Source: Butyrivibrio sp.
Lineage (GTDB): Bacteria; Bacillota; Clostridia; Lachnospirales; Lachnospiraceae
Assembly: GCF_017635265.1 (NCBI RefSeq)
Contig: NZ_JAGBLU010000091.1
Location: 151,857-215,856 of the forward strand
Direction of reading: 5' to 3'
DNA: 64,000 bases
Positions 17,605-26,132 of the stretch are shown piece after piece. The notes under the pieces are model-generated. The model was not told the DNA's origin and did no database searches. It was given only the letters and a program-made list of their open reading frames with translations. The translations under genes and the position numbers were made by a program. How positions within the stretch are numbered: the first letter of the stretch is position 1; every line of letters begins with the position of its first letter.

Positions 17605-19212
17605 ATGTTTGACGATGGGAAAAACGAACAGAACAATTCTTACGGATATGGATCCGGATATGGGCAGCAGGGTACTTCTTCAAATGGCTATGTAAATAAT
17701 AATTATTCAAATAACCAGAATACATATGGAAATCAGAATACATATAGCTATGGGAATGGACAGCAATCCTATGGGACATATCAATACAGTGGTTCAAATT
17801 ACGCAAGTGCTCCTGAGCCACAGCCACCCAAGAAAAAACATACAGCAGCAATTGTTATTGCAGCAATCTTGATTCTGGCTTTGGTAGTAGGTGGTGTTGG
17901 CGCAGGGTATTATGCATATTCAAGACATGCATCACTTTTAGCTTCAAATGATAGTTCCGAGGTAGAAGCTGAAGAGAAATCAGAGGCAACTGAAGAACAG
18001 ACAGAAAGCGAACAGAGCGCTGAAACAGAAGATTCTTCAGAGAAAAAAGTAGAAACCACCACAACAAGCGCAGCAACTTCAGTAGTAGTAACTGATGTTA
18101 CAGAAGTAGTTGAAGAGGTAATGCCTGCAATGGTAATTATCCACAATAACTACACAGCATCAGCAAGCTACTTTGGCTATACACAGACACAGGAAGCTAC
18201 AGCTTCAGGTAGTGGTATTATTGTAGGTGAGAATGATACAGAGCTCTTGATCGCAACTAACTACCACGTTGTAGAAGGAGCTGATTCCCTTGAAGTTATC
18301 TTTAATGATGATTCATCAGTAGAGGCTGTTGTTAAGGGATCTGACTCAGATATGGACCTTGCGGTAATTGCTGTATCAATCGATGAGGTTTCATCAGATA
18401 CACTTGATTCAATCAAGGTTGCAACTCTTGGAGACAGCGACTCACTTACACTTGGTGAACCTGCAATAGCAATCGGTAACGCACTTGGTTATGGTCAGTC
18501 AGTTACAACAGGTGTTATTTCAGCTATCAACAGAGAAGTTGAAACTGAAGAGGGCGTAACACATACGTTTATTCAGACAGATGCAGCTATCAACCCAGGT
18601 AACTCAGGTGGAGCTCTTTTGAACATTCAGGGCGAAGTTATCGGTATCAACTCCAACAAGATTGGCGGCGATACAGTAGAAGGTATGGGATATGCTATTC
18701 CTATTTCAGTAGCAAAGCCTATCATCGATAAGCTCATGAACGAAGAGACAAAACGCAAGGTATCTGAGGAAGACAGAGGATACATTGGAATCTCAGGTGT
18801 AAGCGTTCCTTCAGAGATCCATGAAGTATATGGTATTCCTCTTGGAGTACTTGTTCACGATGTATATGAAGGCGGCGGAGCAGCCGATGCAGGTATTAAG
18901 AGCGGTGATGTAATCATTGCTTTTGATGGAGAAGAAATCACTTCTATGGACGATCTCCAGAGCAGACTTGAGTATTACGCGAAAGGCACAACGGTTTCAA
19001 TTACAGTAATGAGACAGAGTGATTCAGGATACACAGAAGTTACCCTTGATGTAACACTTGGTGAAGCAGCAAGTACTTCAAGCAGCACAGATTCAAATGC
19101 TGCAGGCTCAGGCGAAAATCAGTATAATGGTCAGCAACAGCCGGCACTTCCGGATGACAAAAACGGACAAAATGGCGGTGATGGCCAGCAACAGCAGGGC
19201 GGCGGTCACTAA
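17605..19212 (+). CDS. HtrA/DegP-type membrane-anchored serine protease with PDZ domain
   Basis: This protease degrades or processes misfolded proteins outside the membrane. The 535-residue protein begins with a cytoplasmic Asn/Gly/Tyr/Gln-rich tail (1-75), followed by one membrane helix (about 79-102), an acidic linker (115-155), a trypsin-like domain with triad His221, Asp251 and Ser334 (NPGNSGGAL), a PDZ domain (about 395-485) and a Gln/Gly-rich end. The order tail-helix-protease-PDZ is that of Bacillus HtrA. It is flanked by a shared terminator with convergent clpX. Stress regulation is likely for the family, but no operator was identified. Confidence 0.94.
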   Translation: MFDDGKNEQNNSYGYGSGYGQQGTSSNGYVNNNYSNNQNTYGNQNTYSYGNGQQSYGTYQYSGSNYASAPEPQPPKKKHTAAIVIAAILILALVVGGVGAGYYAYSRHASLLASNDSSEVEAEEKSEATEEQTESEQSAETEDSSEKKVETTTTSAATSVVVTDVTEVVEEVMPAMVIIHNNYTASASYFGYTQTQEATASGSGIIVGENDTELLIATNYHVVEGADSLEVIFNDDSSVEAVVKGSDSDMDLAVIAVSIDEVSSDTLDSIKVATLGDSDSLTLGEPAIAIGNALGYGQSVTTGVISAINREVETEEGVTHTFIQTDAAINPGNSGGALLNIQGEVIGINSNKIGGDTVEGMGYAIPISVAKPIIDKLMNEETKRKVSEEDRGYIGISGVSVPSEIHEVYGIPLGVLVHDVYEGGGAADAGIKSGDVIIAFDGEEITSMDDLQSRLEYYAKGTTVSITVMRQSDSGYTEVTLDVTLGEAASTSSSTDSNAAGSGENQYNGQQQPALPDDKNGQNGGDGQQQQGGGH

Positions 19213-19227
19213 TAAATAAAAAATAAG

Positions 19228-19269
19228 GACCATATCTTTGGAAAATCAAAGATATGGTCTATTTTTTTT
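19228..19269. terminator. Bidirectional terminator between htrA-like gene and clpX
   Basis: GACCATATCTTTG (19228-19240) pairs perfectly with CAAAGATATGGTC (19247-19259). T-rich tracts follow on the plus strand and, read in reverse, on the minus strand (CTTATTTTTTATTT), so it can serve both convergent genes. Confidence 0.9.
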
Positions 19270-19311
19270 AAACAATTATTAAATTCTGTTTGAAGTATAT
19301 TGGAACTTTTT

Positions 19312-20868
19312 TTAAACAGATGTTGCCTGGCTTGTATCAAAGACGGGAAGCTTTGGCTGTATGGAATCACCACGGATTTCGATGAGAGGTGAGGCTTTGC
19401 CATCAATGTAGTCTCTGGTAATGGTCACGCGTCCGATATTCTCATCCTTTGGAATTTCATACATGATATCAAGCATGAACTCTTCGATGATCGCACGGAG
19501 GGCTCTTGCACCTGTATCTTTTTCAAGGGCTTTTTCCGCAATAGCTTCAAGAGCACTGTCATCAAACTGAAGATCTACTTCATCAAGTGCAAGTAGCTTT
19601 TGATATTGCTTGAGTATAGCATTCTTTGGCTCTTTTAATATCTGGATAAGCATATCCTTTGTAAGAGCCTGAAGTGTACAGATGATAGGAAGTCTTCCGA
19701 GAAACTCAGGAATCATTCCGAATTTTTTAAGGTCTTCCACAGTTACATTTGAAAGAAGATTAGGATCATCCTCATATTTATCCTTAAGGTCGGCATCAAA
19801 TCCGATTGATGTCTGTTTGTTAAGCCTTTGCGTTATGATCTCTTCCAGATCAGGGAATGCACCGCCGCAGATAAACAGGATGTTTCTGGTGTTTACTGTA
19901 GTCAGAGGAACCATGGCATTTTTACTTCCGGCACCTACGGGAACTTCTACATTAGAACCCTCAAGGAGTTTTAACATTCCCTGCTGAACTGACTCACCGC
20001 TTACATCTCTTGAAGTGGTGTTCTTTTTCTTGGCAATCTTATCTATTTCGTCGATAAAGATAATGCCATGCTCGGTTTTTTCCACATCATTGCCGGCTGC
20101 TGCAAGGAGCTTACTTACAACGCTTTCAATATCATCTCCGATGTATCCGGCTTCTGTAAGCGATGTGGCATCGGCAATTGCAAGAGGTACATCAAGAAGC
20201 TTTGCAAGAGTTTTTACAAGGTATGTTTTTCCGCTTCCTGTTGGTCCCAGTAAAAGAATATTGGATTTCTCAATCTCAATGTCATCCATCGTGTCTGTGG
20301 CCACTCTCTTGTAGTGGTTGTAAACTGCAACAGACATAACTTTTTTGGCCTGATCCTGTCCAATCACGTATTCGTCAAGTTTGGCTTTGATTTTGTGAGG
20401 TGCAGGTATATTTTTGATATCAAATGCAGGTTTTACTTTGCTCTCACTTTTTTTCTTTATCTTCTGAGAGTTTGGAATTCCTCCCATATTAAAACCGTTA
20501 TTGTTGTCCATGTTAAAAAAGCCAAATCCCGGGAATCCATTTTGATTCTTATTGAGCTCATTCATGAGATTAGGATTATTTAACAGATTCTGATAATCAA
20601 ACTGGCTTACAGTATCCATGGTCTTTTGCATACAGTCATTGCAGATGCAGATGTTGTTTGGCAGATGGAACATCTTTCCTGCTTTGCTTTCAGGACGTCT
20701 GCAGACAAAGCAGACATCTTCATATTCAGTTATTTCTTCGTTATTATTTGAAGTATTGTCAGAGCTGACATCAGAAGCGGTTGAATCTTTTGTGGTATCT
20801 ACGACTTCAGACTCTTCACCCTCTTTGACTTCTCTGAAATCAAATTCATCATTATTTTTATTTGTCAT
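19312..20868 (-). CDS. clpX: ClpX ATPase subunit of ClpXP protease
   Basis: ClpX unfolds proteins and feeds them to ClpP. Visible parts in this 518-residue protein: an acidic N-terminal extension (1-50); zinc-binding Cys53, Cys56, Cys76 and Cys79; an Asn/Gly/Phe-rich linker (about 90-150); AAA+ module with Walker A GPTGSGKT (208-215), pore loop GYIG (241-244), Walker B IIFIDEID (269-276); and the IGF loop (355-357) that docks to ClpP. It is about 100 residues longer than standard ClpX because of the acidic head and Asn-rich linker. No clpP lies next to it here. Convergent with the HtrA gene. Confidence 0.95.
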   Translation of the reverse strand: MTNKNNDEFDFREVKEGEESEVVDTTKDSTASDVSSDNTSNNNEEITEYEDVCFVCRRPESKAGKMFHLPNNICICNDCMQKTMDTVSQFDYQNLLNNPNLMNELNKNQNGFPGFGFFNMDNNNGFNMGGIPNSQKIKKKSESKVKPAFDIKNIPAPHKIKAKLDEYVIGQDQAKKVMSVAVYNHYKRVATDTMDDIEIEKSNILLLGPTGSGKTYLVKTLAKLLDVPLAIADATSLTEAGYIGDDIESVVSKLLAAAGNDVEKTEHGIIFIDEIDKIAKKKNTTSRDVSGESVQQGMLKLLEGSNVEVPVGAGSKNAMVPLTTVNTRNILFICGGAFPDLEEIITQRLNKQTSIGFDADLKDKYEDDPNLLSNVTVEDLKKFGMIPEFLGRLPIICTLQALTKDMLIQILKEPKNAILKQYQKLLALDEVDLQFDDSALEAIAEKALEKDTGARALRAIIEEFMLDIMYEIPKDENIGRVTITRDYIDGKASPLIEIRGDSIQPKLPVFDTSQATSV

Positions 20869-20962
20869 AACTACTCCAATCTTGCATTTTAACTACTAAA
20901 CCCATGAGGTTATTATATCCGCATCACATATATTCTTACAAGTTAACATTCTATTAACAAAA

Positions 20963-20994
20963 CACAAAAACAACCCCGTGCAAAGTGCGCGGGG
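20963..20994 (-). terminator. Terminator after carbamate kinase gene
   Basis: On the minus strand CCCCGCGCAC and GCACGGGG pair around a TTT loop and are followed by TTGTTTTTGTG. It separates arcC from clpX, which run in the same direction. Confidence 0.8.
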
Positions 20995-21015
20995 CTGACC
21001 ATTGTAAAAAGGATA

Positions 21016-21954
21016 TTATTCAAATACGATGTGTGTTCCTGCTTTGCCTTTAAGTGCATCCTTAACAGCGTCAAGAGAAGTGATAAGCACTTCGCCGCCA
21101 TGATTTGATTCAAGGAACTCGATAGCTGCCTCGACTTTAGGAAGCATATCAACTTCGCCGAATTCTCCGGCTTCGATGTATTTTTTTGCTGTCTCCACAT
21201 CCATTTTCTGGATAGGCTGTTGATCTTCTTTTCCAAAGCTTGTATATACATAAGGAACAGAAGTTAGAATTATAAGCTTATCAGAATTAAGGTCTGATGC
21301 AAGCTTGCCGGCTATAGCATCTTTTTCAATAACAGCGGAAGCGCCCTTAAGTACGTGTCCCTGTTCAATTACGGGAATACCGCCGCCGCCGCATGCGATA
21401 ACTTCCTGTCCTGCATCCACAAGTGCTCTTATGGCATCAATTTCTACTATATCTATAGGCTTGGGAGCTGCGATTATTCTGCGATAGCCCTTGCCCGGGA
21501 TTTCTTTTACAAAATTACCCTTCTTAATTTCGTTGTCAGCATCTTCCTTTGACATGTTTCTTCCGATTGCCTTGGTAGGAGCGTAAAAAGCCTCATCATA
21601 AGGATCTACTGTAACTTGAGTAAGGAGTGTGCTTACAGGTGTTGAGATGCCGCGACTTGTAAGTTCTGTTTTTAGGGAGTTCTGAATATCGTAACCTACA
21701 TAGCCCTGGCTCATGGCGTTGCACACGCACATAGGAGCTGCTGTGTAGTCGATATAGATTCTGTGGAGCTCAGTCATGGCCTTGTGTATCATGCTGACCT
21801 GAGGCCCGTTACTGTGGGTAATGACGAGCTGGTAACCAGCTTCTATCAGATCCGCCAATGCCTTGGCAGTTACCTTTGTTGCATTCATCTGCTCGTTGGT
21901 TGTAACACCGAGAGCTTCATGTCCTAGAGAAACTACAGCCTTAATATTGTCCAT
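21016..21954 (-). CDS. arcC: Carbamate kinase
   Basis: Carbamate kinase makes ATP from carbamoyl phosphate and ADP, or runs in reverse. The 312-residue length, GHEALGV near the start, the ITHSNGPQV motif and the glycine-rich IACGGGGIPV segment are typical. No arcA or arcB lies nearby, so it is an orphan here rather than part of an arginine deiminase operon; other Lachnospiraceae use it with purine or agmatine degradation. It follows the histidine kinase gene by 72 bp on the same strand, so co-transcription with the two-component system is possible. A terminator follows. Confidence 0.93.
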   Translation of the reverse strand: MDNIKAVVSLGHEALGVTTNEQMNATKVTAKALADLIEAGYQLVITHSNGPQVSMIHKAMTELHRIYIDYTAAPMCVCNAMSQGYVGYDIQNSLKTELTSRGISTPVSTLLTQVTVDPYDEAFYAPTKAIGRNMSKEDADNEIKKGNFVKEIPGKGYRRIIAAPKPIDIVEIDAIRALVDAGQEVIACGGGGIPVIEQGHVLKGASAVIEKDAIAGKLASDLNSDKLIILTSVPYVYTSFGKEDQQPIQKMDVETAKKYIEAGEFGEVDMLPKVEAAIEFLESNHGGEVLITSLDAVKDALKGKAGTHIVFE

Positions 21955-22026
21955 TTTATCCCCGTTTCTGCACGAAAGTGCTAGTAAGATAGGTCTATTT
22001 TACAATAATTGTCCTGGATTTAAAAG

Positions 22027-23313
22027 TTAAATAGGCAGAATAATATTCAGATGAAATACATTTTCTTCAGCGTAAGCATTCATGGCTCCTTCGAATTTAT
22101 CTACCAGCATCTTTATACTCTTTACTCCAAAGCCGTGGCCCCCTTCGCTGTTTTCTCTTACCGGAAGCCGGTCTTCAAAGACTATCTCACCTTCAAAATA
22201 GTTCCAGATGTGTATTGTTACCGAATCACCGAATTTCTTAAGACTGACATCAATGACACGTTTGTCGGGATCTGTTACAGTATCGGCTCCGGCTCTTGCA
22301 TTGTCTATTGCATTAGCAAAAAGAAAATACAAAGACATACTGTCGTAGGCTCCGAGAGAATCAGTGTAGCTTACACAGTTAAAGCGGATATTCTGCTGCT
22401 TGCAAAGAGTGCTCATGTTTCTTAAAAGAACATCCAAAACGTCGTTACCTGTTTTTACCAAGGGAGAAAAACCTTCGATGGAATCTCTGATAGGAGACAA
22501 ATCGGGAATATCGAGCTTGTTGTCACTTGCAAGACGTTCAATCCTGTCAAGCATATGTTTAAGGTCATGGGTCTGAATGTTGGTAAACTGTACCATTGCT
22601 TTCCACTGTTCGTATTGCTTTTCAGAAGCAGATAAAAGACCTTTGATAACCAGCGACTCTGTTTTTTCTTCCTGCCATTTATAGAGATACAGCTGCATGG
22701 CAAGAGCCAGAGCACAGCAGATGATGGCATAGATACAGGATGCAGCCTCGTAGTATGTGTTAAAAACATTGTGATCGGCAATAAGTCTGTTTACACCGAT
22801 GCAGGTAATTACGATGGTTATGGAGAGAACGTTTAGTCTGATGGAGTTTTTTTCAAAATGGAAATTCTGGGCAACCAGAAAATATACAGCCAGATAAACA
22901 GCAGTAAAAACGGCAATTTCTAAGATGATTGGATAAAAATAAGAAATGGAATACAGCCTTTTGGCAAGTGGTGTCAGTGAAAACAATACCGTAAACTTAT
23001 TGGCTATATGCTGCGTTGCAACACCGCCTATGCATGAGGAAATGATTGAAAAAGAATTGCCTTTAAAGCTGAATAGATACACACAAATTGATATGCCAAT
23101 GATCATCAGGAGCATAAAAAATCTGATGAATGTCGAAGACGTGCTGCTTAAATCAACCCGGAAAACTATGATAATTGAGGCAATTATAAGTGCAGGGAAT
23201 CTCAAGAAAAAATGGTTTCTTTTTTCAAAAGTTTTTAAGAAAAGAAATTCCGCAATGAGAATTTCAAGGTAATAGCCAACTGATGTAAAGCTGCTTATCA
23301 ATGATTCGCTCAC
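22027..23313 (-). CDS. GHKL-family sensor histidine kinase (AgrC-like)
   Basis: This membrane sensor probably phosphorylates the adjacent LytTR regulator. I chose the GTG at 23311-23313: it has GGAGG 12 nt upstream (inside the end of the regulator gene) and begins 7 nt after that gene's stop. A longer frame from TTG at 23379 would overlap the regulator. The 428-residue product has about six membrane helices in the first 200 residues, His249 in QTHDLKHMLDR as likely phosphorylation site, an N-box FLFANAIDNARAG and a G-box GHGFGVKSI. These are the marks of the AgrC/peptide-sensing group. No peptide precursor gene is visible nearby. Confidence 0.9.
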   Translation of the reverse strand: MSESLISSFTSVGYYLEILIAEFLFLKTFEKRNHFFLRFPALIIASIIIVFRVDLSSTSSTFIRFFMLLMIIGISICVYLFSFKGNSFSIISSCIGGVATQHIANKFTVLFSLTPLAKRLYSISYFYPIILEIAVFTAVYLAVYFLVAQNFHFEKNSIRLNVLSITIVITCIGVNRLIADHNVFNTYYEAASCIYAIICCALALAMQLYLYKWQEEKTESLVIKGLLSASEKQYEQWKAMVQFTNIQTHDLKHMLDRIERLASDNKLDIPDLSPIRDSIEGFSPLVKTGNDVLDVLLRNMSTLCKQQNIRFNCVSYTDSLGAYDSMSLYFLFANAIDNARAGADTVTDPDKRVIDVSLKKFGDSVTIHIWNYFEGEIVFEDRLPVRENSEGGHGFGVKSIKMLVDKFEGAMNAYAEENVFHLNIILPI

Positions 23314-23320
23314 TTTTTGT

Positions 23321-24034
23321 TTATCCTCCAAGGTACATATTAAGCTGCTCCAAAAAGGCTTTTTTCTTGGAACGACCAATCTTTATCATATCTTTTCCAA
23401 CCTTAATCTCATCTCCGTAAAGACCTTTTACATAAGCAAGATTGACCAGAACAGAAGCACTGCATCTGGCAAAATTATTGCCGGAGAGTTCAGCTTCCCT
23501 CTCACTAAGACCGCCGTAGGAATCTATGATTTCGTCAGTGGTGTGGAACATAAGATCATGTCCCATTACTTCTATATACATAATGTCATTGGAAGAAAGA
23601 ATGTGAGTGCCTCGCTTGTCCTTAACCTTAACAGGCTGACCTTTGCGGCTTTCTAAAAGGCGCATGGCTTTGTCAAGCTTAACGGAGAGATTGCTGTAGC
23701 TGATTGGCTTAAGGCAATAGTCCAAAGCATCAACACCGTAGCCTTCAGGAGCATACTGAGGCATGTTTGTCACAAAGAATAAAAGAACAGTATCGTCGAT
23801 AAGACGCAGCTTTTTGGCTGCTTCCATGCCATTTAAAAAGCCCTTTCCGAGGTCAACATCCATAAAAACAATGTCGAAAGCTTTTTTGTAATCATCTAAA
23901 AAGCTCTCGGCCTTGGAATAAGTTCTGGCACTAAAATCAAATCCCTTTTCATTACCGTATTTATTAAGGCAATCTTCAAGGAATGAAGAATATTCAATAT
24001 CGTCTTCAACAATGGCTACTCTAAACTGTTTCAT
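23321..24034 (-). CDS. LytTR-family response regulator
   Basis: A two-domain DNA-binding regulator of 237 residues. The receiver domain (1 to about 120) has acidic pocket Glu10/Asp11/Asp12, phospho-acceptor Asp59 in FMDVDL and the conserved Lys in CLKPIS. The LytTR domain follows (about 135-235, GTHILSSNDIMYIEV to NNFARCSASVLVNL). Its start lies 125 bp from the divergent GH2 gene. It is co-transcribed with the kinase downstream. Targets could be its own promoter, the divergent glycoside operon, or distant genes; see the candidate LytTR repeats in the shared gap. Confidence 0.93.
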   Translation of the reverse strand: MKQFRVAIVEDDIEYSSFLEDCLNKYGNEKGFDFSARTYSKAESFLDDYKKAFDIVFMDVDLGKGFLNGMEAAKKLRLIDDTVLLFFVTNMPQYAPEGYGVDALDYCLKPISYSNLSVKLDKAMRLLESRKGQPVKVKDKRGTHILSSNDIMYIEVMGHDLMFHTTDEIIDSYGGLSEREAELSGNNFARCSASVLVNLAYVKGLYGDEIKVGKDMIKIGRSKKKAFLEQLNMYLGG

Positions 24035-24058
24035 GACATTATTTTACAGCATTGAGCC

Positions 24059-24088
24059 TGACATTGTAAATTATGCTGTCAAAACTGT
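24059..24088 (-). promoter_or_regulatory. Possible LytTR direct-repeat site in divergent gap
   Basis: On the minus strand ACAGTTTTG (24080-24088) and ACAATGTCA (24059-24067) are separated by exactly 12 bp, the spacing used by AgrA/LytTR regulators. The first half matches the family pattern at 8 of 9 positions, the second only about 5 of 9, so support is weak. Confidence 0.3.
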
Positions 24089-24159
24089 AGATTATTCCAC
24101 AATGATTGAAATCATATATTGCAATTTTGTAAGATTTAACCATATAAAGGAGATTTGGC

Positions 24160-26112
24160 ATGAGAAAAATTCACAACATTAACAACGACTGGAACTTTTC
24201 TATTGATGGAAAAGAAAAAACAGTAGTCAATATTCCGCATACCTGGAATAATATCGACGGGCAGGATGGTGGAAATGACTATTTAAGGACACTGGCTACG
24301 TATGAAAAGAGATTTGAATGTCCTTCATTTGATAGAAACAGTGAAGACGTGTATCTGGAATTTGATGGAGTGAATTCGGAGTGTGATGTCTTTATAAATG
24401 ATCAAAAGGTTCTCAGACACGAAGGAGGTTATTCAACCTTCAGGGAAAATATCACAGAAGTTTTAATGGAGGGGGGAAACAACCTCCTTGTTAAAGTGGA
24501 TAACAGGCCAAACGATAAAGTATATCCGCAGAAGGCAGATTTTACTTTCTACGGCGGAATATACAGAGATGTGAAGCTTATAGTGGTTAATAAAAAAAGA
24601 TTCGACCTCGATTACTTTGGAGGAAGTGGGATTCAGGTTACAGCTAATCCTATTGAAGGCTACAAGAAAGCAAAAGTGTCTGCAAAGATGTGGCTTAACA
24701 CAGATTCAGGGGAAGTACGGGTTACGGTTTTTGACAAGGAGGGAAATGAAGTTTGTCAGGAGATGACTCACAGATCCATAAATGAAGCATGGTCGGATGT
24801 AATTATCCAGAACGTTCATCTTTGGGATGGAATTGATGATCCATATCTGTATAGGTTAAAAGCGGAACTTATAGTTGATGAAATTGTGGTGGATGAAGTT
24901 GAAACACGCTTTGGTGTGAGAGATTTTCATTATCATCCCAAGACAGGTTTTTATCTGAACGGAAGGAAATATACTCTTCACGGCGTAAGCAGACATCAGG
25001 ACAGAAAAGGTGTCGGCAATGCCATAACAGATGAGATGCATAAAGAAGATATGGATCTTATCTGTGAAGTGGGAGCCAACACCATAAGACTTGCCCACTA
25101 TCAGCATAGTCAGACCTTTTATGATCTGTGCGATGAGCGAGGAATGGTTGTCTGGGCTGAGATTCCTTATATTTCAGAGCATATGCCAAACGCAAGAGCC
25201 AACACCATCAGCCAGATGAAAGAACTGATCATTCAGAACTATAACCATCCATCAATTGTGTGCTGGGGCATTTCCAATGAGATAACAATATCCACAAAAG
25301 ATAAAAATGACATGCTTGATAACCACAGAGAATTAAATGATCTGTGCCATGAGATGGATAAGACAAGATTCACGACACTTGCCTGCTATGCAGTATGCGG
25401 ACCATTTAATAAGGTCGCGCATATTACAGACACTGTTAGCTGGAATCTTTATCTTGGGTGGTATGTTCCGGGGCTTTTTTTGAATGATATATGGATGAGG
25501 TTTTTCCACTTTGTTTATCCGGATAGAAGCCTTGGATACTCTGAATACGGATGCGAGGGAATGCCAAACCTTCACTCGGAAAAGCCAAAAAGAGGTGACC
25601 ATACAGAGGAATATCAGGCTCATTATCACGAATATATGCTCAGATGCTTTGAAAGAAATCCGTTTATGTGGGCTACTCACGTCTGGAACATGTTCGATTT
25701 TGCGGCAGATGCCAGAAACCAGGGCGGTGAGCCGGGCATGAACCACAAGGGACTGATCACTTTTGACAGGAAGACCAAAAAAGACAGCTTCTACATCTAC
25801 AAAGCATGGTGGAGCAAAGAACCTTTTGTTCATATCACATCCAAGAGATTTAGGGACAGAACCTCAAACAAGATAACTGTAAAGGTTTATTCAAATCAGA
25901 ACGAAGTCACTCTTTACAAAGATGGAAACAAGCTTGAGACTAGGCATGGCCAGCACGTATTTGAGTTTAAGGTTTCTCTTACGGGAGAAAATGAATTTAT
26001 GGCTGTAAGCGGAGCATGTCGCGATAAAGCAGTCTTTAGAAAGGTTAGCAGACCAAATCCTGAATATACACTTAAGGAATCAGGAGATAAGGGAGCTAAC
26101 TGGACAAAGTAA
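24160..26112 (+). CDS. GH2 glycoside hydrolase (beta-galactosidase/glucuronidase type)
   Basis: A retaining exo-glycosidase. The 650-residue protein shows the GH2 order: jelly-roll sugar-binding domain (about 1-155), immunoglobulin-like domain (160-250), catalytic barrel from about 255 with acid/base Glu374 in WGISNE and nucleophile Glu462 in GYSEYG, then a C-terminal beta domain. There is no signal peptide, so it works inside the cell. It leads an operon with a sugar:cation symporter 20 bp downstream and a permuted GH3, so its substrate is probably brought in by that symporter. Beta-galactoside and beta-glucuronide are both possible. Confidence 0.9.
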   Translation: MRKIHNINNDWNFSIDGKEKTVVNIPHTWNNIDGQDGGNDYLRTLATYEKRFECPSFDRNSEDVYLEFDGVNSECDVFINDQKVLRHEGGYSTFRENITEVLMEGGNNLLVKVDNRPNDKVYPQKADFTFYGGIYRDVKLIVVNKKRFDLDYFGGSGIQVTANPIEGYKKAKVSAKMWLNTDSGEVRVTVFDKEGNEVCQEMTHRSINEAWSDVIIQNVHLWDGIDDPYLYRLKAELIVDEIVVDEVETRFGVRDFHYHPKTGFYLNGRKYTLHGVSRHQDRKGVGNAITDEMHKEDMDLICEVGANTIRLAHYQHSQTFYDLCDERGMVVWAEIPYISEHMPNARANTISQMKELIIQNYNHPSIVCWGISNEITISTKDKNDMLDNHRELNDLCHEMDKTRFTTLACYAVCGPFNKVAHITDTVSWNLYLGWYVPGLFLNDIWMRFFHFVYPDRSLGYSEYGCEGMPNLHSEKPKRGDHTEEYQAHYHEYMLRCFERNPFMWATHVWNMFDFAADARNQGGEPGMNHKGLITFDRKTKKDSFYIYKAWWSKEPFVHITSKRFRDRTSNKITVKVYSNQNEVTLYKDGNKLETRHGQHVFEFKVSLTGENEFMAVSGACRDKAVFRKVSRPNPEYTLKESGDKGANWTK

Positions 26113-26132
26113 TAAGGGAGAAGAGAAGAGTT

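Noticed and set aside
23314-23379. TTG start for the histidine kinase
   Set aside because: It lies inside the response-regulator gene with no ribosome site; GTG at 23313 has GGAGG upstream.
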